Positions 1-6,498 of a DNA stretch of 21,950 nt are shown one piece after another (positions within the stretch are counted from its first letter, which is position 1; every line of letters starts with the position of its first letter). Made by a program: the position numbers and the translations under genes. This DNA comes from DASRAJ01 sp039920305 (GTDB taxonomy: Bacteria > Bacteroidota > Bacteroidia > Chitinophagales > UBA10324), in contig JBDSEA010000093.1 of the NCBI GenBank assembly GCA_039920305.1, positions 1 through 21,950 on the forward strand, written 5' to 3'. The notes beneath the pieces were generated by a model that made no database searches, was not told the origin of the DNA, and worked only from the letters and a program-made list of their open reading frames with translations.

Positions 1-631
1 GAGAAATTTCATTCAGCCTGTTGAATAATAGAGGTGGATCAACTAAAATATTCTCTATAAAAAACTCCTGGCAAAAATTGATTTCATAAATGTCGCCCCG
101 GGTGATGTGGCTCTTGAGTAAGGCAATGGTTTTAAGGTATTCCGGCATTGATATTCTTTGCTGAACCTTTTTATTCTTAATACCAGGGAATTCAATTACA
201 GTTATGCTGCTGATGGATTCAAAAATATCATGGGGGTTTTCAAAGGAATGGATAGCTATACTGTTGCCTGATGCTTCAATGATGTGATCAGGCCTGAAAA
301 AATATCCTTTGGAAAACTGGATACCATCAAAGCGAAAATCAGGCTTAGAAAAAAGCTTCTTTTCTGTTTCCTGTTTAAGATCATATGAGAAGTATCCGAA
401 TAACCAGTCAGGGGATTTGTCAAATAGTAATTTGATAGCATTAAATACATCCTGATTGCAATCAATCGCATCCTGTTCACCGGCAGCAGCAAGCAATTTA
501 TACGGTTTCACAAACCCGGTGTATTCGTTCGGGTCAAGGCAAAGTGCTGAAAAAAAATTCCCTGCCCAGATATTCAATTGTTTCTTGAACAACTGAATAT
601 CCCGGGCAGGGAAGACTGCGGTTTTCCGCAT
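1..631 (-). CDS. pabB: Aminodeoxychorismate synthase component I (PabB), N-terminal part, cut by the left edge
   Basis: Reading down from the ATG at 629-631, the minus strand is open to the window edge (210 codons). PabB joins chorismate and glutamine-derived ammonia to make 4-amino-4-deoxychorismate, the precursor of p-aminobenzoate and folate. The visible part is the N-terminal domain plus the start of the chorismate-binding domain. Seen are WLFGYFSYDL at about residues 76-85, matching the GYFGYDL-type motif of the family, and ITRGDIYEINFCQEF at about residues 176-190, matching the GDIYQ(V/L)N-type motif that opens the chorismate-binding enzyme domain. The opening residues, with a LAAAG segment near residue 47, fit Bacteroidota PabB N-termini as I recall them, which supports this start. 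Anthranilate synthase TrpE is the main alternative, but the N-terminal style favours PabB. The gene begins 21 bases after the Lys-rich gene, and a terminator-like hairpin lies inside codons 7-25. The catalytic C-terminus is outside the window. Confidence 0.83.
   Translation of the reverse strand, partial: MRKTAVFPARDIQLFKKQLNIWAGNFFSALCLDPNEYTGFVKPYKLLAAAGEQDAIDCNQDVFNAIKLLFDKSPDWLFGYFSYDLKQETEKKLFSKPDFRFDGIQFSKGYFFRPDHIIEASGNSIAIHSFENPHDIFESISSITVIEFPGIKNKKVQQRISMPEYLKTIALLKSHITRGDIYEINFCQEFFIENILVDPPLLFNRLNEIS
550..613 (-). terminator. Intrinsic terminator inside the 5' end of pabB
   Basis: The minus strand forms a hairpin of about 23 base pairs. The base stem is 10 perfect pairs (604-613 with 558-567). 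An 8-pair segment (594-601 with 569-576) follows after a small internal loop, then a 5-pair segment (588-592 with 578-582), and the loop is 583-587. Eight T residues follow the stem directly (550-557 read on the minus strand), the classic form of a Rho-independent terminator. It sits after the Lys-rich gene (stop at 653), so it may end that transcript. It also lies within the reading frame of pabB, covering codons 7-25. The plus strand has no T-run after the stem, so the signal is directional. Confidence 0.8.
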
Positions 632-652
632 GATGATTTGAAAAATTAAATT

Positions 653-1249
653 TTAACGATCCTCATCATCATCGGCTGCATCATCATGGACCGGAATATC
701 TTCCTCTGCTTTAAAATCATCGTCCATTTTAAAATCATCCATGTCATCCTCATTCTTTCTGATCTTACGCGGCATCTCATCGTCACGTTCAAATTCCTGA
801 AGATCAGGGTCAACTCTTTCCAGAGTTTCATTGGTGGTGATAGCTGCCGGCGCCACCGTTGCTGCTACTGCGGTTTTAGTTTTTAAAGCAGGACTGGTCA
901 ATGGTTTCAACTTGTGCGGCACCGTCCTTGTTTTAGGCTTCACAGGAATTTCAGGCATGGATTTTTTCTTGTTTCCACCGAAAATTTTATCAATTATTTT
1001 GCGAACTGTGCCCTTGGGTTTACGGGGTGTTGATTTTGCAGAAGACTTTTTACTTGAAAATTTTTTACCTGTAGCTTTTTTTACAACTGGTTTCTTAGTG
1101 GCACCCTTCACGGTCTTTTTACCTGATTTTTTAGCAGGCTTTGAACCCCTGGTTTTGGATGCAGTTTTTTTAACAGGCTTTCTGTAAGCTTTTTTTGCAG
1201 CAGATTTTTTTGCAGGCTTTTTAGCTGTCTTTTTTTTGTTTGATTTCAT
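653..1249 (-). CDS. Lys/Ala-rich histone H1-like protein with acidic C-terminal tail
   Basis: A 198-residue low-complexity protein if started at the ATG at 1247-1249. The frame opens further to a TTG at 1310-1312, but the added 21 residues lack the Lys-rich composition, so the ATG is preferred. Residues 1 to about 110 are packed with KK, AKK and KKP motifs such as KKTAKKPAKKS, like bacterial histone H1 homologues (Hc1/KAP-type proteins) that bind DNA without sequence preference. A short segment near TVRKIIDKIFGG may be amphipathic. An Ala/Pro/Thr hinge follows, and the last 50 or so residues are strongly acidic (DDMDDFKMDDDFK and a DDDEDR end). No enzyme motif is visible. A nucleoid-associated or RNA-binding role is inferred from composition only. 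It lies 113 bases after purA and just ahead of pabB on the same strand. Low-complexity proteins of this kind are hard to place by homology. Confidence 0.7.
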   Translation of the reverse strand: MKSNKKKTAKKPAKKSAAKKAYRKPVKKTASKTRGSKPAKKSGKKTVKGATKKPVVKKATGKKFSSKKSSAKSTPRKPKGTVRKIIDKIFGGNKKKSMPEIPVKPKTRTVPHKLKPLTSPALKTKTAVAATVAPAAITTNETLERVDPDLQEFERDDEMPRKIRKNEDDMDDFKMDDDFKAEEDIPVHDDAADDDEDR

Positions 1250-1362
1250 GGAGGTCGGATTTTTTAGAAGGGTAAATTTTGAACGAAGTTCTGAGATTCG
1301 CAAATATTTCAAAAATTAAATTATAGCAGCTTATATTATTAAAAGGAACAAGTCTGGTTGCC

Positions 1363-2622
1363 CTATAGCTGAACGAGCTGATCCCTGCCTGCACCTATTG
1401 AAATAATTGAGGTTCTTACTTTTGTTTTGGATTCAACAAAGGAAATAAATAGTCTCAGTGTTTCCGGCAAATCATCATTATTTCTCATGGAATGATTTGT
1501 TTCCCATCCATGCAAAGATTCATAAACTGGTTCAAGGGCCTCCGTATTGATGTCAAAAGGAATTTCATTGCTCATTTGATTATTGATTCTGTAGGAAGTA
1601 CAGACATTCACCTCATCGAAAACGTTTAAAACATCTGCTTTGGTGATGATGAGCTGCGTAACACCACTTAGTAAAATGGTATAGTTTACGGCAACAAGAT
1701 CAAGCCATCCACAGCGCCGGGCTCTGCCGGTAGTGGCGCCAAATTCATTTCCTTCCTTGCGCATGATTTCCCCGGTTCTATTATTCAATTCTGTTGGAAA
1801 GGGGCCGCTGCCTACACGCGTGCAATATGCTTTTGTTACACCCATTACTTCCCGTATCGATGAAGGTGGAATACCCAGGCCGGTGCATGCAGAAGCAGAA
1901 ATTGTGTTTGATGAGGTAACATATGGATAAGTTCCGAAATCAATATCAAGCATTGAGCCCTGGGCTCCTTCAGCAAGAATAAATTTACCCTGCTGCAATT
2001 GCTCATGCATAAAATATTCTCCGGAAACAGAGTTATATGATTTAATGATTTCAACTCCTTCCCACCATTCTTTTTCCATTGTGCTGAGATCAAAATCAAA
2101 CTTGTATAGTTGTAGCAGCTCAAGATGCTTCTTCCTGAGATGCTGATAGCATGATTTTAGATCTGATGAAAATAGATCACCGATGCGGATTCCGTTTCTT
2201 CCTGTTTTATCCATGTAAGCCGGTCCGATTCCTTTGAGCGTTGAACCGATTTTTTCCTTACCCTTGGATTGCTCACTTGCAGCATCCAGTATTTTATGGG
2301 TAGGAAGAATGATGTGTGCTTTTTTAGAGATTAAAAGTTTTTTTCTCAGATCTATTCCAAGGTCATTTATTTCCTTTACCTCTTTTTGAAATTCCCATGG
2401 ATCAATCACGACTCCGTTTCCAATTACGTTCACGGGGCGCTCATGAAAAACTCCCGATGGTATGGTATGCAGCACGATTCTTTTTCCATCAATGTTTAGG
2501 GTATGCCCCGCATTAGGTCCGCCCTGAAAACGTGCCACTACATCATAGCCTGGCGCAAGAAAGTCAACAATTTTTCCTTTTCCCTCATCACCCCATTGCA
2601 GGCCAAGCAGCACATCTACCAT
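1363..2622 (-). CDS. purA: Adenylosuccinate synthetase
   Basis: A full-length (419 aa) cytoplasmic enzyme that uses GTP to join IMP and aspartate into adenylosuccinate, the first committed step from IMP to AMP. The N-terminus carries the GDEGKGK P-loop-like motif (residues 11-17) with catalytic Asp12. FQGGPNAGHT (32-41) supplies catalytic His40. Further family signatures are the GSTLKGIGPAY segment near residue 130, the VTSSNT region, the TTGRARRCGWLD segment that binds IMP and GTP, and the C-terminal SIGAGRDQ, which contacts the guanine. Start ATG at 2620-2622 gives the usual MVDVLLGLQWGDEG opening. The 127 bases upstream separate it from the STAS gene, and I found no clear TAnnTTTG box there. 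PurA is a known target of (p)ppGpp inhibition in several bacteria, which makes the nearby rel gene a sensible neighbour. No odd residues seen. Confidence 0.98.
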   Translation of the reverse strand: MVDVLLGLQWGDEGKGKIVDFLAPGYDVVARFQGGPNAGHTLNIDGKRIVLHTIPSGVFHERPVNVIGNGVVIDPWEFQKEVKEINDLGIDLRKKLLISKKAHIILPTHKILDAASEQSKGKEKIGSTLKGIGPAYMDKTGRNGIRIGDLFSSDLKSCYQHLRKKHLELLQLYKFDFDLSTMEKEWWEGVEIIKSYNSVSGEYFMHEQLQQGKFILAEGAQGSMLDIDFGTYPYVTSSNTISASACTGLGIPPSSIREVMGVTKAYCTRVGSGPFPTELNNRTGEIMRKEGNEFGATTGRARRCGWLDLVAVNYTILLSGVTQLIITKADVLNVFDEVNVCTSYRINNQMSNEIPFDINTEALEPVYESLHGWETNHSMRNNDDLPETLRLFISFVESKTKVRTSIISIGAGRDQLVQL

Positions 2623-2749
2623 GTTCAGGGGTGTTGTTTATTGTTTTCCAATGCGAGTAAAAAGAAAAATAAAATAAACACCATGATTCCTCTTGCAGGG
2701 AACTTAATGGTAAAATGATTTTGAAAATAAAATATCGGGGAAGCTCTTT

Positions 2750-3088
2750 TCATTTCAGGATTGCAATGGCATCAGAGGTTCTGTTTGCTGTATAAAAAAA
2801 TGATTCAAGCTTGGTGATGCTTAAAAGCTTCTTTAATTGCTCGGGCACATTACACAATACAATCATCCCTTTTTGGGCAGTGACCAGTTTTTTGGCCGAT
2901 ACCAGGAAATTCAGAAAGGCGCTGTTGACAAACTCGACATCTTTTAAATCAATTATGAATTTTATAATGCCATTCTTTAATTCATTGATTATCTGATCCC
3001 TCATGGGTGTCGTTTCATGCTCTGACAATAGCTTGCCTTCGATCATCAGCACAATCGCTTTTTCTATCCGCTGAATTCTATACTGCAT
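2750..3088 (-). CDS. STAS-domain protein (anti-sigma factor antagonist-like), phospho-site altered
   Basis: A 112-residue single-domain protein when started at the ATG at 3086-3088. A longer reading to 3145 would overlap the Fur gene by 44 bases and adds residues that do not look like STAS, so the short start is preferred; it leaves a 13-base gap to fur. The fold pattern is that of SpoIIAA/RsbV proteins: a beta strand (AIVLMIEGKL), a helix, then the strand FIIDLKDVEFVNSAFLNFLVSAKK at residues 44-67. In SpoIIAA the equivalent loop reads DSSG with the second Ser phosphorylated by the partner kinase. Here it reads N55-S56-A57-F58, so the phospho-acceptor and the following Gly are replaced. No anti-sigma kinase or phosphatase lies in this window. 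The role is likely partner-switching or protein interaction; the exact target cannot be told. Confidence 0.82.
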   Translation of the reverse strand: MQYRIQRIEKAIVLMIEGKLLSEHETTPMRDQIINELKNGIIKFIIDLKDVEFVNSAFLNFLVSAKKLVTAQKGMIVLCNVPEQLKKLLSITKLESFFYTANRTSDAIAILK

Positions 3089-3101
3089 ATAGGTGCTTAT
3101 T

Positions 3102-3581
3102 TTAAGCGATTGATTTCTCTTTAACCATCCGGCTTTTGATCTCACATCCCCGACAATGGCCGTACAATATTAGGGAATGATGAGGAATCTCGAAATTAAG
3201 CAAGTCGCCCATCCGTGTAGAAATTTGATGAATCCGCGGATCACAGAATTCCATCACCTTGTTACAATCAAGGCATATAAGATGATCGTGCTGCCTGAAC
3301 CCATACGATTTTTCGTACCGGGACATATTGTTTCCGAACTGATGCTTGGTCACAAGTTTACAACCCACTAATAAATCAAGGGTATTGTATACGGTGGCAA
3401 GGCTGATGTGAAACTTCTTCTTCTTTAATTCAATAAACAATGAATCAGCATCGAAATGATCCGTTCGTGAATAAATCTCTTCCAGAATTACAAATCGCTC
3501 ACTTGTTTTTCGCTGGTTGTTTTGTTCGAGATAATCTGTAAATACTTGCCGAACTTGTTGTTGTAATTCAGGTAATTTCAT
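3102..3581 (-). CDS. Fur-family transcriptional regulator
   Basis: A 159-residue metal-dependent DNA-binding repressor. The N-terminal winged helix runs to about residue 85, with RKTSERFVILEEIY and the recognition region ISLATVYNTLDLL (59-71), which is typical of Fur, PerR and Zur. The C-terminal dimerisation domain has the family motif HDHLICLDCNKVMEF (98-112) and two Cys pairs, C103/C106 and C143/C146, that form the structural zinc site. Whether it senses iron, peroxide or zinc cannot be decided from sequence alone. It starts at ATG 3579-3581, about 17 bases after a TAnnTTTG box, so its mRNA leader would be very short. It is probably co-transcribed with the STAS gene 13 bases downstream and possibly with purA. 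A Fur-family gene between rel and purA is, from memory, recurrent in this phylum. Confidence 0.93.
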   Translation of the reverse strand: MKLPELQQQVRQVFTDYLEQNNQRKTSERFVILEEIYSRTDHFDADSLFIELKKKKFHISLATVYNTLDLLVGCKLVTKHQFGNNMSRYEKSYGFRQHDHLICLDCNKVMEFCDPRIHQISTRMGDLLNFEIPHHSLILYGHCRGCEIKSRMVKEKSIA

Positions 3582-3598
3582 GAAGCGATTATCTGTAA

Positions 3599-3606
3599 CA
3601 AAAGTA
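3599..3606 (-). promoter_or_regulatory. Bacteroidota -7 box (TACTTTTG) before the Fur gene
   Basis: The minus strand reads TACTTTTG, an exact match to TAnnTTTG, the -7 element used by the primary sigma factor of Bacteroidota. It ends 17 bases before the fur ATG. No convincing -33 TTG was picked out. Confidence 0.55.
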
Positions 3607-3676
3607 ATGAGTTGGGATGAATCAAATCCTGATAGTCTCCCCCTCCGGAAAATTGTTTAAAGGGCTGTTAATAGGC

Positions 3677-5932
3677 TCACATTTTCATTGAAGCCGCTTC
3701 AACAGGGAAATGAAAGGCCGGCTTTGAAATATCAACCAGCGAGTTTTTCTTCTGGGTGGCACGATACATTTTATTGACCACCACGTTTTCAAAAAACTGT
3801 TTTTCGTTTGTTCCAGGCCAGGTAATTTCTATTTCATTTATTACGGTCGCTTTTCCGACACCAGCCTGAAGCATGATCGGGTTTCCCCCGAAGCTTGCAC
3901 CCTTGCTGACAATATTATATGTTGTGCGCAAAATTCCTCCGTCTTCAAAAGTCATTCTCACTTTAGCACCTGTTCCGCAGCGATTGGAATTTGTTCCTGT
4001 AAGCCTGATGCAAATCCAGTTATTCCCATGCCCCGGATTTTCGTACAATGCGTTCTGAAAAACATCACCCGAAAAGAAACCGCCAAAGTCGGCATAAACA
4101 TCCACCTCACCATCCATATTAAAATCTGCAAATGCTATAGCATGACCTTTCTGTAACTGTCCAAAGCTACCGCTGATGGTTACATCCTGAAAACTTTTAC
4201 CAGCCTCATTCCGGAACATCCTGTTGGGGAAAATTGCACGCAGGTCGGGTGCACCGATGCCGAGATAAAAGTCAAGCCACCCATCATTATCAAGATCACC
4301 GTAATTGCAACCCATGGTAAATACTTCATAACCCAGATCTGTTTCATTCCGCACATTGGAAAAAGTGCCGTCTCCATTATTGTGATACAGGCACATCATC
4401 AGCGTAGAATCCATAGACAGCCCGAGAAACTCATTGCATGAGTTTAAGCTCACATTCAACCTGTAGGAAGACACAAAAAGATCCTGCCATCCATCATTAT
4501 TGTAATCAAACCACCAGCATGGAAAGCTCCATATCGGGTTGATAATGCCTGCCTGCGCAGCAACATCGGTGAAGGTGCACAATCCATCCTGATCAGGGCC
4601 ACTGTTTTTGAATAGCTGATTTGAATGACCAAATTGCGAGACATATAGATCCGGGAATCCATCATTGTTATAATCACCCCAGCTTGCTCCCTTCACGAAA
4701 CCCCTGAATTTAATTCCGCATTGCCTGCTCACATTGGTGAACGTTTCATTTTTATTATTCAGGTATAATTCACTTTCATAACCGCTTTCATTCCCAATAA
4801 ATAAATCAGTATATCCATCGCAATTGAAATCAGCCCACTCCGCGGTTTGAGTAGGTAAGCAGCGAAGAAGGCCGGCCTCAATCGTAACATTTGTAAATTT
4901 TCCATTACCGTTATTACGCAGGAGTGATAGAGGAAAGCGTCCGTTCTTTCCTTTCCATGCCCCGCGTAAAATCATAAAATCCATATTCCCGTCATTATTA
5001 TAATCACACGCCGAAAGGTTCAGCCCCTCAGTTTCCCCGGTAAGACCAGCCTCAGATGTTCTATCAGTGAAATTTCCATTCCCTTCGTTATGAAAAAATT
5101 TAATCTGCCCTTCTAGTTCAATGGTGGAGCTCATGATGTCAATGTATCCGTCATTATCAAAATCATCAGCTACGATACCTCCTGCCAGGCCCGTATTGGA
5201 AATTCCTGAATACATTGCAACATCCCTGAAAGACTTGATGTCGTAATCCGATTCAAGCAGGGAGGAATCAATTAACAGTTTTTTCGGAACATAATCAGGA
5301 AATGTACCTAAGGCCTGGACTGCAACATTTAAACACCACTGAGAAATATAGTCTTCAGGATTTTCCTGTAGCAATGCCAGATATCTTTTTATAGCTTCTT
5401 CTGCAGGTTGCTTCATCTGATGAATCCCTCCTCCGTTAAGCGGGAAAATGCAGGCCTGGTTGCTCATGCTGTTAATGCAGTTGGTTTGCTCACCAAGCCG
5501 AAGGTAGCTTAGGGCGATAAAATCTTTAAGTGAATCATAGCGCGTACCCTTACTGTCTTTTCTTTCGATCTTACTTATACGTATAAAGGCAGTATCCTGT
5601 TCAAGATTCTCAAAGAGCTCAATACTTTCCTGCGTTCTTCCTGCATAAAGTAGCTCACATGCAAGATTGAATCGAATCTGCTGCCTGTCGGATATATTTC
5701 CTTTGTTACGATCATGATCATTCAACCTTTTACTTAAAATTTCGATATGCTCAACATTTCGGGCATATACCTTCATGGGATCTGAACCCTCAAGGATCTC
5801 ATGGTAGATTGCAGGCATTGTGGTGCTTTTGTAAGAAATACCATCACTGTGATTTTTATAATACCGGAATGCAAAAAGTGAAGAGGTAATGAGAAATACG
5901 GCGAGAATAGCAAAAAGGACTTTCTTTTTCAT
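3677..5932 (-). CDS. FG-GAP/VCBS-repeat protein with C-terminal ASPIC/UnbV domain, membrane-anchored or secreted
   Basis: The ATG at 5930-5932 gives 751 residues opening MKKKVLFAILAVFL, a signal peptide or signal anchor. A TTG 21 bases upstream lies within the promoter box and is rejected. Residues of about 80-210 contain helical TPR-like sequence (LACELLYAGRTQESIELFENL). From about residue 235 there are seven calcium-loop FG-GAP/VCBS repeats of the form D-[FY]-[DN]-x-DG-x-x-D, near residues 257, 310, 368, 420, 475, 545 and 603 (for example GDYNNDGFPDLYVS and GDLDNDGWLDFYLG). These probably fold as an integrin-like beta propeller. An ASPIC/UnbV domain follows at about 635-720 (CGTGAKVRMTF, SKGASFGG, EIEITWPGTNE). 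Such proteins are exported and thought to bind ligands or partners; the actual ligand is unknown. It has its own promoter box and sits between two regulatory genes with no obvious link to them. No type IX sorting domain is apparent at its C-terminus. Confidence 0.9.
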   Translation of the reverse strand: MKKKVLFAILAVFLITSSLFAFRYYKNHSDGISYKSTTMPAIYHEILEGSDPMKVYARNVEHIEILSKRLNDHDRNKGNISDRQQIRFNLACELLYAGRTQESIELFENLEQDTAFIRISKIERKDSKGTRYDSLKDFIALSYLRLGEQTNCINSMSNQACIFPLNGGGIHQMKQPAEEAIKRYLALLQENPEDYISQWCLNVAVQALGTFPDYVPKKLLIDSSLLESDYDIKSFRDVAMYSGISNTGLAGGIVADDFDNDGYIDIMSSTIELEGQIKFFHNEGNGNFTDRTSEAGLTGETEGLNLSACDYNNDGNMDFMILRGAWKGKNGRFPLSLLRNNGNGKFTNVTIEAGLLRCLPTQTAEWADFNCDGYTDLFIGNESGYESELYLNNKNETFTNVSRQCGIKFRGFVKGASWGDYNNDGFPDLYVSQFGHSNQLFKNSGPDQDGLCTFTDVAAQAGIINPIWSFPCWWFDYNNDGWQDLFVSSYRLNVSLNSCNEFLGLSMDSTLMMCLYHNNGDGTFSNVRNETDLGYEVFTMGCNYGDLDNDGWLDFYLGIGAPDLRAIFPNRMFRNEAGKSFQDVTISGSFGQLQKGHAIAFADFNMDGEVDVYADFGGFFSGDVFQNALYENPGHGNNWICIRLTGTNSNRCGTGAKVRMTFEDGGILRTTYNIVSKGASFGGNPIMLQAGVGKATVINEIEITWPGTNEKQFFENVVVNKMYRATQKKNSLVDISKPAFHFPVEAASMKM

Positions 5933-5950
5933 GTGCTGGTTGAAATTACA

Positions 5951-5958
5951 CAAAAGTA
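5951..5958 (-). promoter_or_regulatory. -7 box (TACTTTTG) before the VCBS/ASPIC gene
   Basis: The minus strand reads TACTTTTG, matching TAnnTTTG, ending 18 bases before the ATG at 5932. It overlaps the alternative upstream TTG start, which supports the shorter protein. It also sits directly after the stop of the broken lipoprotein gene. Confidence 0.55.
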
Positions 5959-6462
5959 TTAAAGCGCTACTGGCAAATTTGTTAATGAAGACTGAATATT
6001 ATTTTTTTTACATGGAATATTAACTAAAATCATGCTGCCATTGAAATTCAGTTCCCCAATGTTATTGAATACCATCTTGTTTCGCCTTTCTTCCACCTCT
6101 CCAAACCCTTCAATGAGATTATCAGCGGTTTTCAGGAAAGCCACCTCACTGATCGATTCTTTTCCTTCGGATAAAAATTTGTATTCTGCAATAATTGTAT
6201 CACCACGTGCTATTCCGCTTGGCGTTCCGGTGCTTTTATCTTTTTCAAAAAGATTGTAGATCATTTCACCTGTAACTATTGTATTTGAAATGTTTATGTG
6301 CAGAAACACACTGTCATTATTTGGAGTGTAGCTTAGCATTCAATTATTGCAGCCTTGCTTAATCTTGATTCAGCACTTTCTGCGTTTATATTTTGTGTTG
6401 AATTGCTATTGCATGAAGCAAGTATGCTGATTGCGGCTAATAAACTAAGGTATGTCTTTTTC
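5959..6462 (-). pseudogene. Small lipoprotein gene split by a frameshift
   Basis: The first part runs from ATG 6460-6462 to a TAA at 6333-6335: 42 residues with the signal MKKTYLSLLAAISILASC. This is a clear type II lipobox with Cys17, followed by a Ser/Asn-rich linker. The second part lies in another frame from 6339 to 5959 (126 aa, no signal): it opens LSYTPNNDSVFLHINI and includes GDTIIAEYKFLSEGKES. The two frames overlap by seven bases (ATGCTAA). Only the first has an export signal and only the second has a folded-looking domain. Restoring one base near 6333-6337 would join them as ...IIEC-x-SYTPNNDS..., which resembles small Bacteroidota lipoproteins of unknown function as I recall them. 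A sequencing error, a real mutation, or coupled re-initiation at the overlapping ATG are all possible. It follows rel by 36 bases on the same strand. Confidence 0.65.
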
Positions 6463-6498
6463 ATTTTGTGGGTTGATGAATCAAAAGCTTGTATTAAT

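Noticed and set aside
831..1187. Plus-strand frame of 118 codons opposite the Lys-rich gene
   Set aside because: It is the antisense of Lys/Ala-rich repeats, which gives a hydrophobic Phe/Leu-rich shadow with no family resemblance.
1250..1312. N-terminal extension of the Lys-rich protein from a TTG
   Set aside because: The added 21 residues have a different composition, and the ATG at 1249 starts directly at the Lys-rich domain.
3089..3145. Longer start for the STAS protein
   Set aside because: It would overlap the Fur coding region, and the added residues do not match a STAS fold.
3677..5932. Repeated Asp/Asn-Gly motifs in the DNA as a tandem repeat or CRISPR-like array
   Set aside because: The spacing is irregular and the DNA units differ; they are protein FG-GAP/VCBS repeats within one frame.
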